Shown: positions 1 through 5,596, counted from the stretch's first letter. The stretch is 5,999 nucleotides of DNA from Spirochaetales bacterium UBA1265 (GCA_002308475.1 DBVL01000022.1:856-6854), one strand, 5' to 3'. Notes: a model not told the origin generated them from the sequence alone. Translations and numbers: made by a program.

Positions 1-83
1 ACTGCCTGCCAGATATAGACAATCAGAGCAATTATGAGACCTATGCAAAGACCAATGGCAAGACTCTGAAAATTAATATCCAT
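1..83 (-). CDS. N-terminus of an unidentified small membrane-anchored protein (cut by window edge)
   Basis: Reading the minus strand from the ATG at 83, 27 codons run off the left edge without a stop. The translation begins MDINFQSLAIGLCIGLIIAL and continues IVYIWQA. Residues 8-26 form one hydrophobic stretch with no charged residue, so this is probably a single transmembrane helix or uncleaved signal anchor. An AGGAG ribosome-binding sequence (minus strand, 98-94) lies 10 nt before the ATG, slightly longer than ideal. The gene lies just downstream of the 6S RNA terminator and has the same orientation, so it either uses read-through or its own promoter; I see no good promoter in the 45-nt gap. 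The visible part is too short to assign a family. Several unrelated families of small proteins have such an N-terminal anchor. Confidence 0.6.
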   Translation of the reverse strand, partial: MDINFQSLAIGLCIGLIIALIVYIWQA

Positions 84-127
84 AAGCTTATTACTCCTGA
101 TACAAGCCAAATATACTACATAATCAC

Positions 128-156
128 AAAAAAAAGAAGTCGCTGCGGACTTCTTT
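128..156 (-). terminator. Intrinsic terminator of the 6S RNA gene
   Basis: On the minus strand a 9-bp perfect stem (AAAGAAGTC at 133-141 on the plus strand, pairing with GACTTCTTT at 148-156) has a 6-nt loop. Its last bases run into an uninterrupted U tract: eight A on the plus strand at 128-135. It lies about 8 nt after the closing stem of the 6S RNA, where its transcript would be expected to end. The plus-strand reading has only a short T stretch, so the orientation is clear. Confidence 0.85.
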
Positions 157-164
157 GTCTTAAA

Positions 165-336
165 GGCTGAAAGGAAGCAAAGATCTCTTGAACCGATAAG
201 TTCAAGGTGGGGTTTCAGTTAAGCGACACATTCTGTTCTCTAAAACCCTGAAATAGGGCGAGGGCAATGCAGTGTCTCTATGCCAAATCCCTTTCTGTAA
301 GTTTGAGCAAGAGAAATGTACGCTTCGACTTCAGCC
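165..336 (-). ncRNA. ssrS: 6S RNA (SsrS), regulator of RNA polymerase
   Basis: 6S RNA binds the housekeeping RNA polymerase holoenzyme by mimicking an open promoter, and lowers transcription when nutrients run out. The minus-strand transcript is about 172 nt, slightly shorter than the E. coli RNA. Its ends pair: GGCTGAA (336-330) with TTCAGCC (171-165), then GAAGC (326-322) with GCTTC (178-174). Next comes a loosely paired region, the expected central bubble. Its 3' side holds the small hairpin TTGAAC/GTTCAA (205-188) inside the sequence ACCTTGAAC, closely resembling ACCUUGAACC...GGUUCAAGGG as I recall it from E. coli 6S RNA. The apical arm has GACAC/GTGTC (276-272 with 229-225) and a CCCT/AGGG end hairpin (258-246). 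Identification rests on motif and fold recognised by eye; no covariance model was run. The mature 3' end may lie a few bases further, towards 161. Confidence 0.88.
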
Positions 337-342
337 AATTTC

Positions 343-370
343 ATTCTAGCAGAAGCAGAGACTTTTTCAA
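343..370 (-). promoter_or_regulatory. Promoter of the 6S RNA gene (extended -10)
   Basis: On the minus strand there is TTGAAA (370-365), a 16-nt spacer and TAGAAT (348-343), preceded by TGC (351-349), which makes an extended -10. The predicted start, seven bases past the -10, falls at G336. This is exactly the first base of the RNA's closing stem, so promoter and RNA support each other. A sigma-A-type housekeeping promoter is inferred. Confidence 0.82.
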
Positions 371-373
371 TAG

Positions 374-402
374 TTTATTAAAGAAAAAATATTTAGTATA
401 TT
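374..402 (+). promoter_or_regulatory. Possible promoter of the TPR-tsaEB-trxB operon
   Basis: The AT-rich stretch before the operon holds two overlapping -10-like hexamers, TAGTAT (394-399) and TATATT (397-402). No good -35 lies at 16-18 nt; TTTATT at 374-379 is the best for the second. Predicted start sites are at about 406-409, immediately before the ATG at 410. The region lies back to back with the 6S promoter. The -10 match is fair and the -35 is poor, so this is tentative. Confidence 0.35.
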
Positions 403-409
403 TAGAACC

Positions 410-1582
410 ATGCAGTCAAAATTGGAAAACATCAGATATATTAACCTGTCTGAAACAAGAAAAATTGGAGATTTTGTCCTGGAGAAGGACATAGCATTGC
501 CTGTTAGCGTAGAGGATGGAAAAGACGTCAAGGATCTGGACTTGAACTCACTTGCAGCAGGCCTTATCAAGCTTTGTACCTATGATAAGGAAAACAAGAA
601 TTTTGAGTACTATAAAAATGTTCTTTTTGCGCTCAGACCTGATGTTGTAACTGATCTTAATCTTGCCGCACAGGCCAAGATGAAATCTAAAGACTATCAG
701 TTTGCTGAGGAGCTGCTTGTTGCAGTTAAGAACCTTGTAGGAAAGCCTGAGTGCTATATTAACCTTGCGGTCCTCTATGCTGAGATGACTGTTTTCTACC
801 ACAAGAAGAATGATGATGTGAGTGCAGATATGTATGATGATATTCTCATGTCTACTCTCCGTGAGTGTGAGAACCTTTTCCCTGACTACGCTCCTGTGTA
901 CAACGAGATATCTGCCTATCATATGAGGCATGGGGATATTGAATCTTCAAGGGATTACCTTGATAAGTTCATCTCTGTCTCTAAAGATGCCAAGGCCAAG
1001 AAAGATGCACAGGATATGCTCAAGAAACTCAATGATATGCTCGGGACAAGAGATGAGCTCATGTTCGCATATGACAAGATGATGATGAACATGCCGGAAG
1101 ATGCAGTTGAAGCTATTGACCGCTACCTTAGTAAACATGAAAGCTGCTGGGAGGCATATTTCATACGTGGATGGGCAAGAAGGGTTCTTGAACAGTACGA
1201 CAGTGCCCAGAAGGATCTCCTTGAGAGCTTAAGACTTGAGAGTAAGAATGCAGAGGTCTACAACGAACTCTCAATTTGTGCAAGAGAGTGTGGAAATACT
1301 GATCTGGCAAAGAGTTATCTGGAGATTGCTTCTGATCTTGATGAAGAGAGTGCTGTATACCTTACAAATCTTGCCTTCCTTCATCTGATGGATAATGAAT
1401 ATGAAGAAAGCAGAGAGGCAATTGAAAGAGCAAGACAGATAGATCCTGAAGATCCTCAGCTTGTATATATTATCAAACAATACGAGGAAAAGACAGGAGA
1501 TAAGGTTGGAGCTATAATTTCAGAAGAGGTTGTCTCGGATGAGGATTTTGATACTCTGAGAAAGAAGGGCGAGGAGCTGTGA
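410..1582 (+). CDS. Tetratricopeptide-repeat protein of unknown role
   Basis: The 390-residue product is soluble, acidic and helix-rich, without a signal peptide or membrane segment, so it is probably cytoplasmic. Clear TPR-like helical pairs occur at about residues 247-279 (WEAYFIRGWARRVLEQYDSA...), 281-313 (AEVYNELSICARECGNTDLA...) and 315-348 (AVYLTNLAFLHLMDNEYEES... ending in IDPEDPQ). Weaker repeats are likely at about 83-190. TPR domains usually mediate protein-protein contacts; the partner is unknown. It is the first gene of the operon and overlaps tsaE by one base, so translational coupling to the t6A genes is likely. The start is uncertain: ATG 410 has no Shine-Dalgarno sequence and sits close to the possible promoter. 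An in-frame TTG at 497 has AGAAGG eight bases upstream. I kept 410 because the intervening reading looks like ordinary coding sequence. Confidence 0.82.
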   Translation: MQSKLENIRYINLSETRKIGDFVLEKDIALPVSVEDGKDVKDLDLNSLAAGLIKLCTYDKENKNFEYYKNVLFALRPDVVTDLNLAAQAKMKSKDYQFAEELLVAVKNLVGKPECYINLAVLYAEMTVFYHKKNDDVSADMYDDILMSTLRECENLFPDYAPVYNEISAYHMRHGDIESSRDYLDKFISVSKDAKAKKDAQDMLKKLNDMLGTRDELMFAYDKMMMNMPEDAVEAIDRYLSKHESCWEAYFIRGWARRVLEQYDSAQKDLLESLRLESKNAEVYNELSICARECGNTDLAKSYLEIASDLDEESAVYLTNLAFLHLMDNEYEESREAIERARQIDPEDPQLVYIIKQYEEKTGDKVGAIISEEVVSDEDFDTLRKKGEEL

Positions 1583-2013
1583 TGAGAGAGAGTTATCTTT
1601 GCAGAACGCCTGAAGAGATGGAAAACCTTGGAAAAGAGTACGGAAAAAAAGCAAAGAAGGGAACCGTAATCTCTCTTAGAGGCAGTCTTGGAGCAGGAAA
1701 GACCGTTTTTGCGAGAGGTCTTGCACGCGCTCTAGGTATAAATGAGAGCATAGTCAGTCCGACCTTTACTCTTATTCAGGAATATGATGGAAGTCTTAAG
1801 ATGTATCATATGGATCTTTACAGGCTTTCATCAGAAGAAGACTTCATAGCTCTTGGAGGAGAGGATTTTCTCTACAGTGACGGTGTCTGTCTGATTGAGT
1901 GGTCTGAGATAATAGATGAGATGCTTCCTTCTGGAACCTTATTTGTAAATATAAAGATAAATGAAGACCAGAGCAGGATTGTGGAGGTGACGGATGAACG
2001 TTCTCGCTCTTGA
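1582..2013 (+). CDS. tsaE: TsaE, ATPase subunit of the t6A tRNA-modification complex
   Basis: TsaE is the P-loop ATPase that works with TsaB and TsaD to transfer threonylcarbamoyl to A37 of ANN-decoding tRNAs (t6A) in the cytoplasm. The 143-residue length is typical. Visible motifs are a Walker A GSLGAGKT (34-41), the family signature SPTFTLIQEY (59-68), HMDLYRL (76-82) with D78, and LIEWSE (104-109) with E106. The ATG at 1582 shares its A with the TGA of the TPR gene and has AGGAG (1572-1576) five bases upstream. A GTG at 1579 would add one residue but is too close to the ribosome binding site. The gene overlaps tsaB by 20 nt, which suggests coupled production of two proteins that act together. 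Confidence 0.95.
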   Translation: MRESYLCRTPEEMENLGKEYGKKAKKGTVISLRGSLGAGKTVFARGLARALGINESIVSPTFTLIQEYDGSLKMYHMDLYRLSSEEDFIALGGEDFLYSDGVCLIEWSEIIDEMLPSGTLFVNIKINEDQSRIVEVTDERSRS

Positions 2014-2677
2014 TACATCGGGTTCAACTTTTTATGCTGCCCTAAAGACAGATAAAGCCTTATACACCAATAATCTGGATAAAAACACCATGCATCATTC
2101 GGAGTCCATCATTCCGATTATTGACACTCTTTTAAAGAAGGCTTCACTGAATGTTTCTGATCTGGATCTTCTTGTCTGTACAAGAGGCCCGGGCTCTTTC
2201 ACTGGTTTAAGAATAGCCATGGCTGCTCTCAAGGGTATCTCATATGGTCAAGATATTCCTCTTGTGTCTGTTTCAACACTTGAAGCTTGGGCAGGAGCTG
2301 CCTCTGATATAGAAGGTGTAAAGGTTGTTGCCATAGATGCAAAGAAGCAGAGGTACTACATAAGTGCTTTTGCTGAAGAAAGGCTCATGCCGGACACGGA
2401 TGGAACAGTTGCAGATTTGGAAGAGGCTCTGAAAGATACTGAAAGTGTGACTGTGATTGGTCCGGATGCTGAGAGTTTTGCGCCAATGATTAAAGGTAAG
2501 AAAGTAAAGGTTGCAGATGTGTCTGCATCCTTTGTGTCTTCCCTCATAGAAAAAGGTTGTAAGTATTTTGAGAAAAACGGAGCTGATCACATAGGTCAAG
2601 GCCCGGTCTATCTCAGAAAGAGTGATGCTGAATATGCTCTTGAGCAGAGGCTCAAGGAGGAGAACGGAAATGAGTGA
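1994..2677 (+). CDS. tsaB: TsaB, scaffold subunit of the t6A tRNA-modification complex
   Basis: TsaB is the inactive ASKHA-fold (Kae1-like) partner that dimerises with the catalytic TsaD and is needed for t6A synthesis. The 227-residue product shows the expected N-terminus MNVLALDTSG, HHSE at 34-37, the hallmark RGPGSFTGLRI at 64-74, IDAKKQRYY at 114-122 and PVYLRKSDAE at 204-213. It lacks the metal-binding histidine pair of TsaD, which separates it from that homologue. The ATG lies six bases after GGAGG (1983-1987), a strong ribosome binding site inside the end of tsaE. The usual RIG of the signature reads RIA here, a mild variant. TsaD must be encoded outside this window. Confidence 0.94.
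   Translation: MNVLALDTSGSTFYAALKTDKALYTNNLDKNTMHHSESIIPIIDTLLKKASLNVSDLDLLVCTRGPGSFTGLRIAMAALKGISYGQDIPLVSVSTLEAWAGAASDIEGVKVVAIDAKKQRYYISAFAEERLMPDTDGTVADLEEALKDTESVTVIGPDAESFAPMIKGKKVKVADVSASFVSSLIEKGCKYFEKNGADHIGQGPVYLRKSDAEYALEQRLKEENGNE
2654..2660 (+). promoter_or_regulatory. Ribosome binding site that fixes the trxB start
   Basis: AAGGAGG lies nine bases before the ATG at 2670, inside the last codons of tsaB. It supports the start MSDRDYDIL over an upstream in-frame ATG at 2622, which would add 16 residues unlike the family N-terminus. Confidence 0.85.
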
Positions 2678-3608
2678 CAGAGATTATGATATTCTGATTG
2701 TAGGTGGTGGTCCCGGTGGACTAACTTGCGGACAGTATAGTGCTCGCGCCGGAAGAAAGACAGCTATTATAGAAGAGATGGCCTGTGGCGGTCAGACAGT
2801 GATAATAGATGAGATAGAAAACTATCCCGGACTCGGAACAGTATCTGGGTATTCTATTGGAGCTGCGTTTGAAGAACAGGCTGTAAAGTTTGGCTGTGAA
2901 ATAATTTATGCTACTGTGGATCTTGTTGAGAAGAATGAGGATGGAAGTTTTACAGTAAAGACTTCAGATGGTGATTACCACGCTCATGCTGTTGTTGTTT
3001 CAACTGGAGCCAAGCATAGGAATCTTGGCGTTCCGGGAGAAGAAGAGCTTAGGGGTCATGGAGTAAGCTACTGTGCAACATGTGATGGTCCGTTCTTCAA
3101 GAATAAGAAGATTCTTGTCTGTGGTGGCGGAGATAGTGCTGTTCAGGAGGCAAACTATCTGACCAAGCTTTCTGATCAGATAACCGTATGCCACAGGCGT
3201 GACAGATTCAGAGCTCAGAGTGCAGTAGTAAAGGCTCTTGAGGACACCGGAAAGGCAAGCTTCAAGATGAACCATAAAGTTCTTTCCATAAACGGAAAAG
3301 ACAACAAGGTAAGCTCTGTTACCTTCCTGGATAATGCTACAGGAAAGGAATACACAGAAGATTTTGATGCTGTATTCGTCTTTGTTGGAAATGTTCCTCA
3401 GACTCAGGTTGTTCCATATGTGGAACTGGATGAGGCTGGTTTCATTAAAACAGACAACTGTATGAGAACTTCTGTTAAGGGCCTGTTTGCTGTTGGAGAT
3501 GTGAGAAATACTCCTTTCAGACAGGTTGTAACAGCAGCTTCTGATGGCGCTGTGGCTGCTCATATTGCCTCAGAGTACATTGATGAGCTTAAGAACACAG
3601 TGTATTGA
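2670..3608 (+). CDS. trxB: Thioredoxin reductase (NADPH)
   Basis: This flavoenzyme passes electrons from NADPH through FAD and a redox disulfide to thioredoxin in the cytoplasm. At 312 residues it has the usual bacterial low-molecular-weight size. Domains in order: FAD-binding GGGPGG (12-17), IENYPG (49-54), the redox-active CATC (135-138), the NADPH-binding GGGDSA (152-157), HRRDRFRA (175-182) whose arginines contact the 2'-phosphate and so indicate NADPH, and the C-terminal FAD motif AVGDVRNTPFRQ (274-285). It overlaps tsaB by 8 nt and so belongs to the same operon, although no direct functional link to t6A synthesis is established. Ferredoxin-dependent flavin thioredoxin reductases are an alternative, but the intact HRRxxxR argues against it. 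No thioredoxin gene is adjacent. Confidence 0.95.
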   Translation: MSDRDYDILIVGGGPGGLTCGQYSARAGRKTAIIEEMACGGQTVIIDEIENYPGLGTVSGYSIGAAFEEQAVKFGCEIIYATVDLVEKNEDGSFTVKTSDGDYHAHAVVVSTGAKHRNLGVPGEEELRGHGVSYCATCDGPFFKNKKILVCGGGDSAVQEANYLTKLSDQITVCHRRDRFRAQSAVVKALEDTGKASFKMNHKVLSINGKDNKVSSVTFLDNATGKEYTEDFDAVFVFVGNVPQTQVVPYVELDEAGFIKTDNCMRTSVKGLFAVGDVRNTPFRQVVTAASDGAVAAHIASEYIDELKNTVY

Positions 3609-3611
3609 CGG

Positions 3612-4316
3612 ATGTTTGATTTTATAGATCAGAAACCCATTCTTCATCCTTCCCTCTATATAAAGAAAAAGACCTTGCCACCTAAGATGATAGTTACGTG
3701 GCAAGGGGGTTTTCTGAAGGTTCTTAATGAGGTGGGAGCAACGGAAATAAGGCGTTCCAACAGCTATGAGATATGGCGCATAGGCGAAATCTCCTTTGCC
3801 CGCATTCCCATTGGAGCTCCTTTCGTGGCTCAGTTCATGGAGGAGATGAAGGAGAGTGGAGTTGAACAGTTTCTGTTCATAGGTTCCTGCGGAGCTCTTT
3901 CATCAGTTAAGACTCCTCTGATAGTTCCTGACAAGGCTCTCAGGGATGAGGGAACAAGCTATCACTATATTCCTTCCAAGGATGAGTTCATCTCAGTTCA
4001 GGGTTGTGAGGAGCTTTGTAAAAAACTCACAGAGATGAACGTTCCCTACATAAAGGGTTCAGTGTGGACTACAGATGCAGTTTTCAGAGAGACTGAAAAA
4101 GCTGTTTCCATGGCAAAAGAGAAGAACTGTATCTGTGTGGATATGGAGTGTTCTGCAATCATGGCAGTAGCTCAGTATGCAAAAATAAAAGTCTGTCAGC
4201 TTTTCTTTACTGCTGACAGACTTGATGGTGCTATTTGGCATGAGGGGCGTATCTTCAATATGAAGAAAAGCGCTTATTACAATTACCTCAAACTTGCCAT
4301 TGAACTAATCAGCTGA
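3612..4316 (+). CDS. Nucleoside phosphorylase, PNP/UDP family
   Basis: Family members split a nucleoside with phosphate into the free base and (deoxy)ribose 1-phosphate in salvage. The 234-residue product carries GSCGAL (91-96, phosphate-binding glycine region), RDEGTSYHY (111-119), WTTDAVFRET (152-161) and VDMECSA (176-182, ribose-contacting Met-Glu). D202 in the segment TADRL is in the right place for the catalytic Asp that protonates purine N7. The N-terminal PILHPSLYIKK resembles the uridine-phosphorylase-like branch, but substrate cannot be read from the sequence. The start is three bases after the trxB stop, with only a poor ribosome binding site, so translation is probably coupled. Its 3' end overlaps the convergent thrC-like gene by 8 bp. 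Two strong inverted repeats lie within the gene. Confidence 0.85.
   Translation: MFDFIDQKPILHPSLYIKKKTLPPKMIVTWQGGFLKVLNEVGATEIRRSNSYEIWRIGEISFARIPIGAPFVAQFMEEMKESGVEQFLFIGSCGALSSVKTPLIVPDKALRDEGTSYHYIPSKDEFISVQGCEELCKKLTEMNVPYIKGSVWTTDAVFRETEKAVSMAKEKNCICVDMECSAIMAVAQYAKIKVCQLFFTADRLDGAIWHEGRIFNMKKSAYYNYLKLAIELIS
3673..3706 (-). terminator. Intragenic hairpin, possible antisense terminator
   Basis: A 9-bp perfect inverted repeat, CCTTGCCAC (3673-3681) with GTGGCAAGG (3698-3706), encloses a 16-nt loop inside the start of the nucleoside phosphorylase gene. Read on the minus strand it is followed by TC and then TTTTTCTTT, a terminator-like tail. On the plus strand only GGG and four T follow. 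It could be a back-up stop for antisense transcription, or an mRNA structure near the gene's start. A 9-bp repeat could also occur by chance in 6 kb. Confidence 0.3.
4181..4223 (-). terminator. Likely terminator of the thrC-like gene, embedded in the convergent gene
   Basis: AAGTCTGTCAGC (4189-4200) and GCTGACAGACTT (4212-4223) form a 12-bp perfect stem with an 11-nt loop. On the minus strand the stem runs directly into TTATTTTTGC, a good U-rich tail (plus-strand AAAAATAAAA at 4181-4190). It begins 86 nt past the thrC-like stop codon. On the plus strand the hairpin is followed by TTGATGG only in part within the stem, so it should not stop the phosphorylase transcript efficiently. It covers codons 193-204 of the nucleoside phosphorylase. 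Confidence 0.75.
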
Positions 4317-4323
4317 AACGTTT
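4309..4323. repeat. Two abutting palindromes at the convergent gene junction
   Basis: TCAGCTGA (4309-4316) is an 8-bp palindrome that is exactly the overlap between the two genes and supplies a TGA stop on each strand. AAACGTTT (4316-4323) is a second 8-bp palindrome sharing one base with the first. Neither has a loop, so neither is a good hairpin on its own. Confidence 0.7.
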
Positions 4324-5529
4324 GATTACGGCTTCCTCAGAGTTTTCAATTGATGGTGGAAGGCTTACTCTTCCGTCAAAGACTGCCATGTCCTTGAAGC
4401 CTGTTCCTGTGAGCAGAACACAGACATTCACATCCTCTCCATATTTGCTTTTCAGCTCTGGAACGTCTTTCTCGAATGCAGCCCAGGCAGTAGCTGAAGC
4501 AGGTTCAACAAACACTCCGGAATTCCTGACCAGATTCATCTGGGCATCCAGTATTTCCTGTTCACTGACTTCTACAGTCCACCCATCATACGTTTTCAGA
4601 TAGTCTACAGCCATTCTTCCTGAGGCCGGACAGTCAACAGAGATTGAGTCAGCTCTGGTTGAGGCTTCAATATTGGAGAACTTTCCTGTTTTGAAAGCCT
4701 GACTGATTGCATTTGATTTCTCGCTCTGGCAGGCTACTATATGAGGCATTCTGTCTGTAAGGCCCGCAATCATAAGATCGTAGAAACCTTTGAATACACC
4801 ACTGATTATGCATCCGTCGCCTGTAGGAACATAGACCACATCAGGAATCTTTCTACCAAGCTGTTCAAACAGTTCTATGGAGATGCTCTTTTTTCCCTCT
4901 ATGGTCATGGGGTTGTAAGCTGTGTTTCTGTTAATTCCTCCAAAGTGCTTTGTGTAGGCAATTGAAAGAAGGAAGGCATCATCATAGCTTCCTTTAACAG
5001 GAACTACAGTAGCTCCATAGAGAACACTCTGCATCAGCTTGTTGATAGGTGCAGTCTCAGGAACAAAGAGTATTATATCAAGTCCATATGCAGCTCCTGC
5101 ACAACTCATGGCGGCTCCTGCATTTCCTGTGGAAGCAAGAGCTATCTTCTTTGTGTTATGGTGAATAGCCTGTGCTGCAATCAGTTGGCTTGCTCTATCC
5201 TTGAATGAACCTGAGGGGAGGAAAGAATCCATCTTGCAGCAGACATTCTTAAGTCCTGTCTTCTCGTTCAACCTCTTGGGAACGACAATCGGAGTGTTTC
5301 CTACAGGATAAACCTCCTTGTCTGGAACATAGTATGGGAAAAAGTCATAGATTGAGACATGGTCTTTGTTTTTAAGCTTCTTGAGCTCTTCTTCATCCAG
5401 AAGAACCTTCAGATTTCCCTTTGGGAACTCTCCTTTTTTCTCTGTTCCTCTACAGTGAGGACACTGATAAACTATTTCATCTGTCCCAAATGTTTCCTTG
5501 CAATCTACGCACTGATACTTGAACTTCAT
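4309..5529 (-). CDS. thrC: Threonine synthase-like PLP enzyme with N-terminal zinc ribbon
   Basis: Threonine synthase converts O-phosphohomoserine to threonine and phosphate with PLP. The 406-residue product starts with a zinc-ribbon-like CVDC (7-10) and CPHC (23-26), followed by a fold-type II PLP domain. SFLPSGSFKDRAS (102-114) contains the PLP-lysine K110. ASTGNAGAA (132-140) is the substrate/carboxylate loop, VPTGDGCIISGVFKGF (234-249) the cofactor-phosphate region, and LLTGTGFKD (372-380) a C-terminal motif typical of threonine synthases. The start MKFKYQ is chosen because AGGAGG lies four bases upstream; an in-frame ATG at 5568 sits inside the terminator hairpin. Several motif residues differ from textbook ThrC (PTGSFKDRG, SSGN, GNGGN), so a related reaction such as a cysteate-synthase-like or other beta-replacement lyase is possible. 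Family is sure, exact substrate is not. Confidence 0.78.
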   Translation of the reverse strand: MKFKYQCVDCKETFGTDEIVYQCPHCRGTEKKGEFPKGNLKVLLDEEELKKLKNKDHVSIYDFFPYYVPDKEVYPVGNTPIVVPKRLNEKTGLKNVCCKMDSFLPSGSFKDRASQLIAAQAIHHNTKKIALASTGNAGAAMSCAGAAYGLDIILFVPETAPINKLMQSVLYGATVVPVKGSYDDAFLLSIAYTKHFGGINRNTAYNPMTIEGKKSISIELFEQLGRKIPDVVYVPTGDGCIISGVFKGFYDLMIAGLTDRMPHIVACQSEKSNAISQAFKTGKFSNIEASTRADSISVDCPASGRMAVDYLKTYDGWTVEVSEQEILDAQMNLVRNSGVFVEPASATAWAAFEKDVPELKSKYGEDVNVCVLLTGTGFKDMAVFDGRVSLPPSIENSEEAVIKRFS

Positions 5530-5533
5530 TATT

Positions 5534-5539
5534 CCTCCT
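5534..5539 (-). promoter_or_regulatory. Ribosome binding site of the thrC-like gene
   Basis: AGGAGG on the minus strand lies four bases before the ATG at 5529. It decides the start at MKFKYQ, because the upstream in-frame ATG at 5568 has no such site and would read through the terminator stem. Confidence 0.85.
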
Positions 5540-5551
5540 ATCAATAACTTT

Positions 5552-5596
5552 AAAAAAAGCTGTAACAATAATCCGGAAAACGGAAATTGTTACAGC
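5552..5596 (-). terminator. Strong intrinsic terminator between the two PLP-enzyme genes
   Basis: GCTGTAACAAT (5559-5569) and ATTGTTACAGC (5586-5596) form an 11-bp perfect stem, with an inner CCG/CGG pairing (5573-5575 with 5581-5583) around an AAAA-containing loop. On the minus strand seven U follow directly (5558-5552). It lies 25 nt past the stop codon of the right-hand gene and ends 22 nt before the thrC-like ATG. A smaller inverted repeat, CTGTT/AACAG at 5600-5613, lies between it and the stop codon. No T-box specifier or antiterminator motif is visible. Confidence 0.88.

Noticed and set aside
82..91. Palindrome ATAAGCTTAT at the start of the left-edge gene
   Set aside because: Short and AT-rich, without a partner site; chance is the simplest explanation.
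165..336. SRP RNA, tmRNA or RNase P RNA as the identity of the structured minus-strand transcript
   Set aside because: None of their conserved motifs (the SRP GGAA-loop domain, a tmRNA tag reading frame, the RNase P core) is present, while the 6S-type bubble hairpin and end pairing are.
267..494. Plus-strand open frame of 75 codons overlapping the 6S RNA gene and the TPR start
   Set aside because: It lies antisense to a well-supported structured RNA, has no ribosome binding site, and runs out of frame into the TPR gene.
3171..3181. Palindrome TCTGATCAGA inside trxB as a possible operator
   Set aside because: A 10-bp palindrome is expected several times in 6 kb by chance, and it lies in the middle of a conserved coding region.
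3000..3563. Long minus-strand open frame (187 codons) opposite trxB
   Set aside because: trxB shows all family motifs in order; the opposite frame has no recognisable domain, and its product is rich in Ser, Ile and Cys as expected of a shadow.
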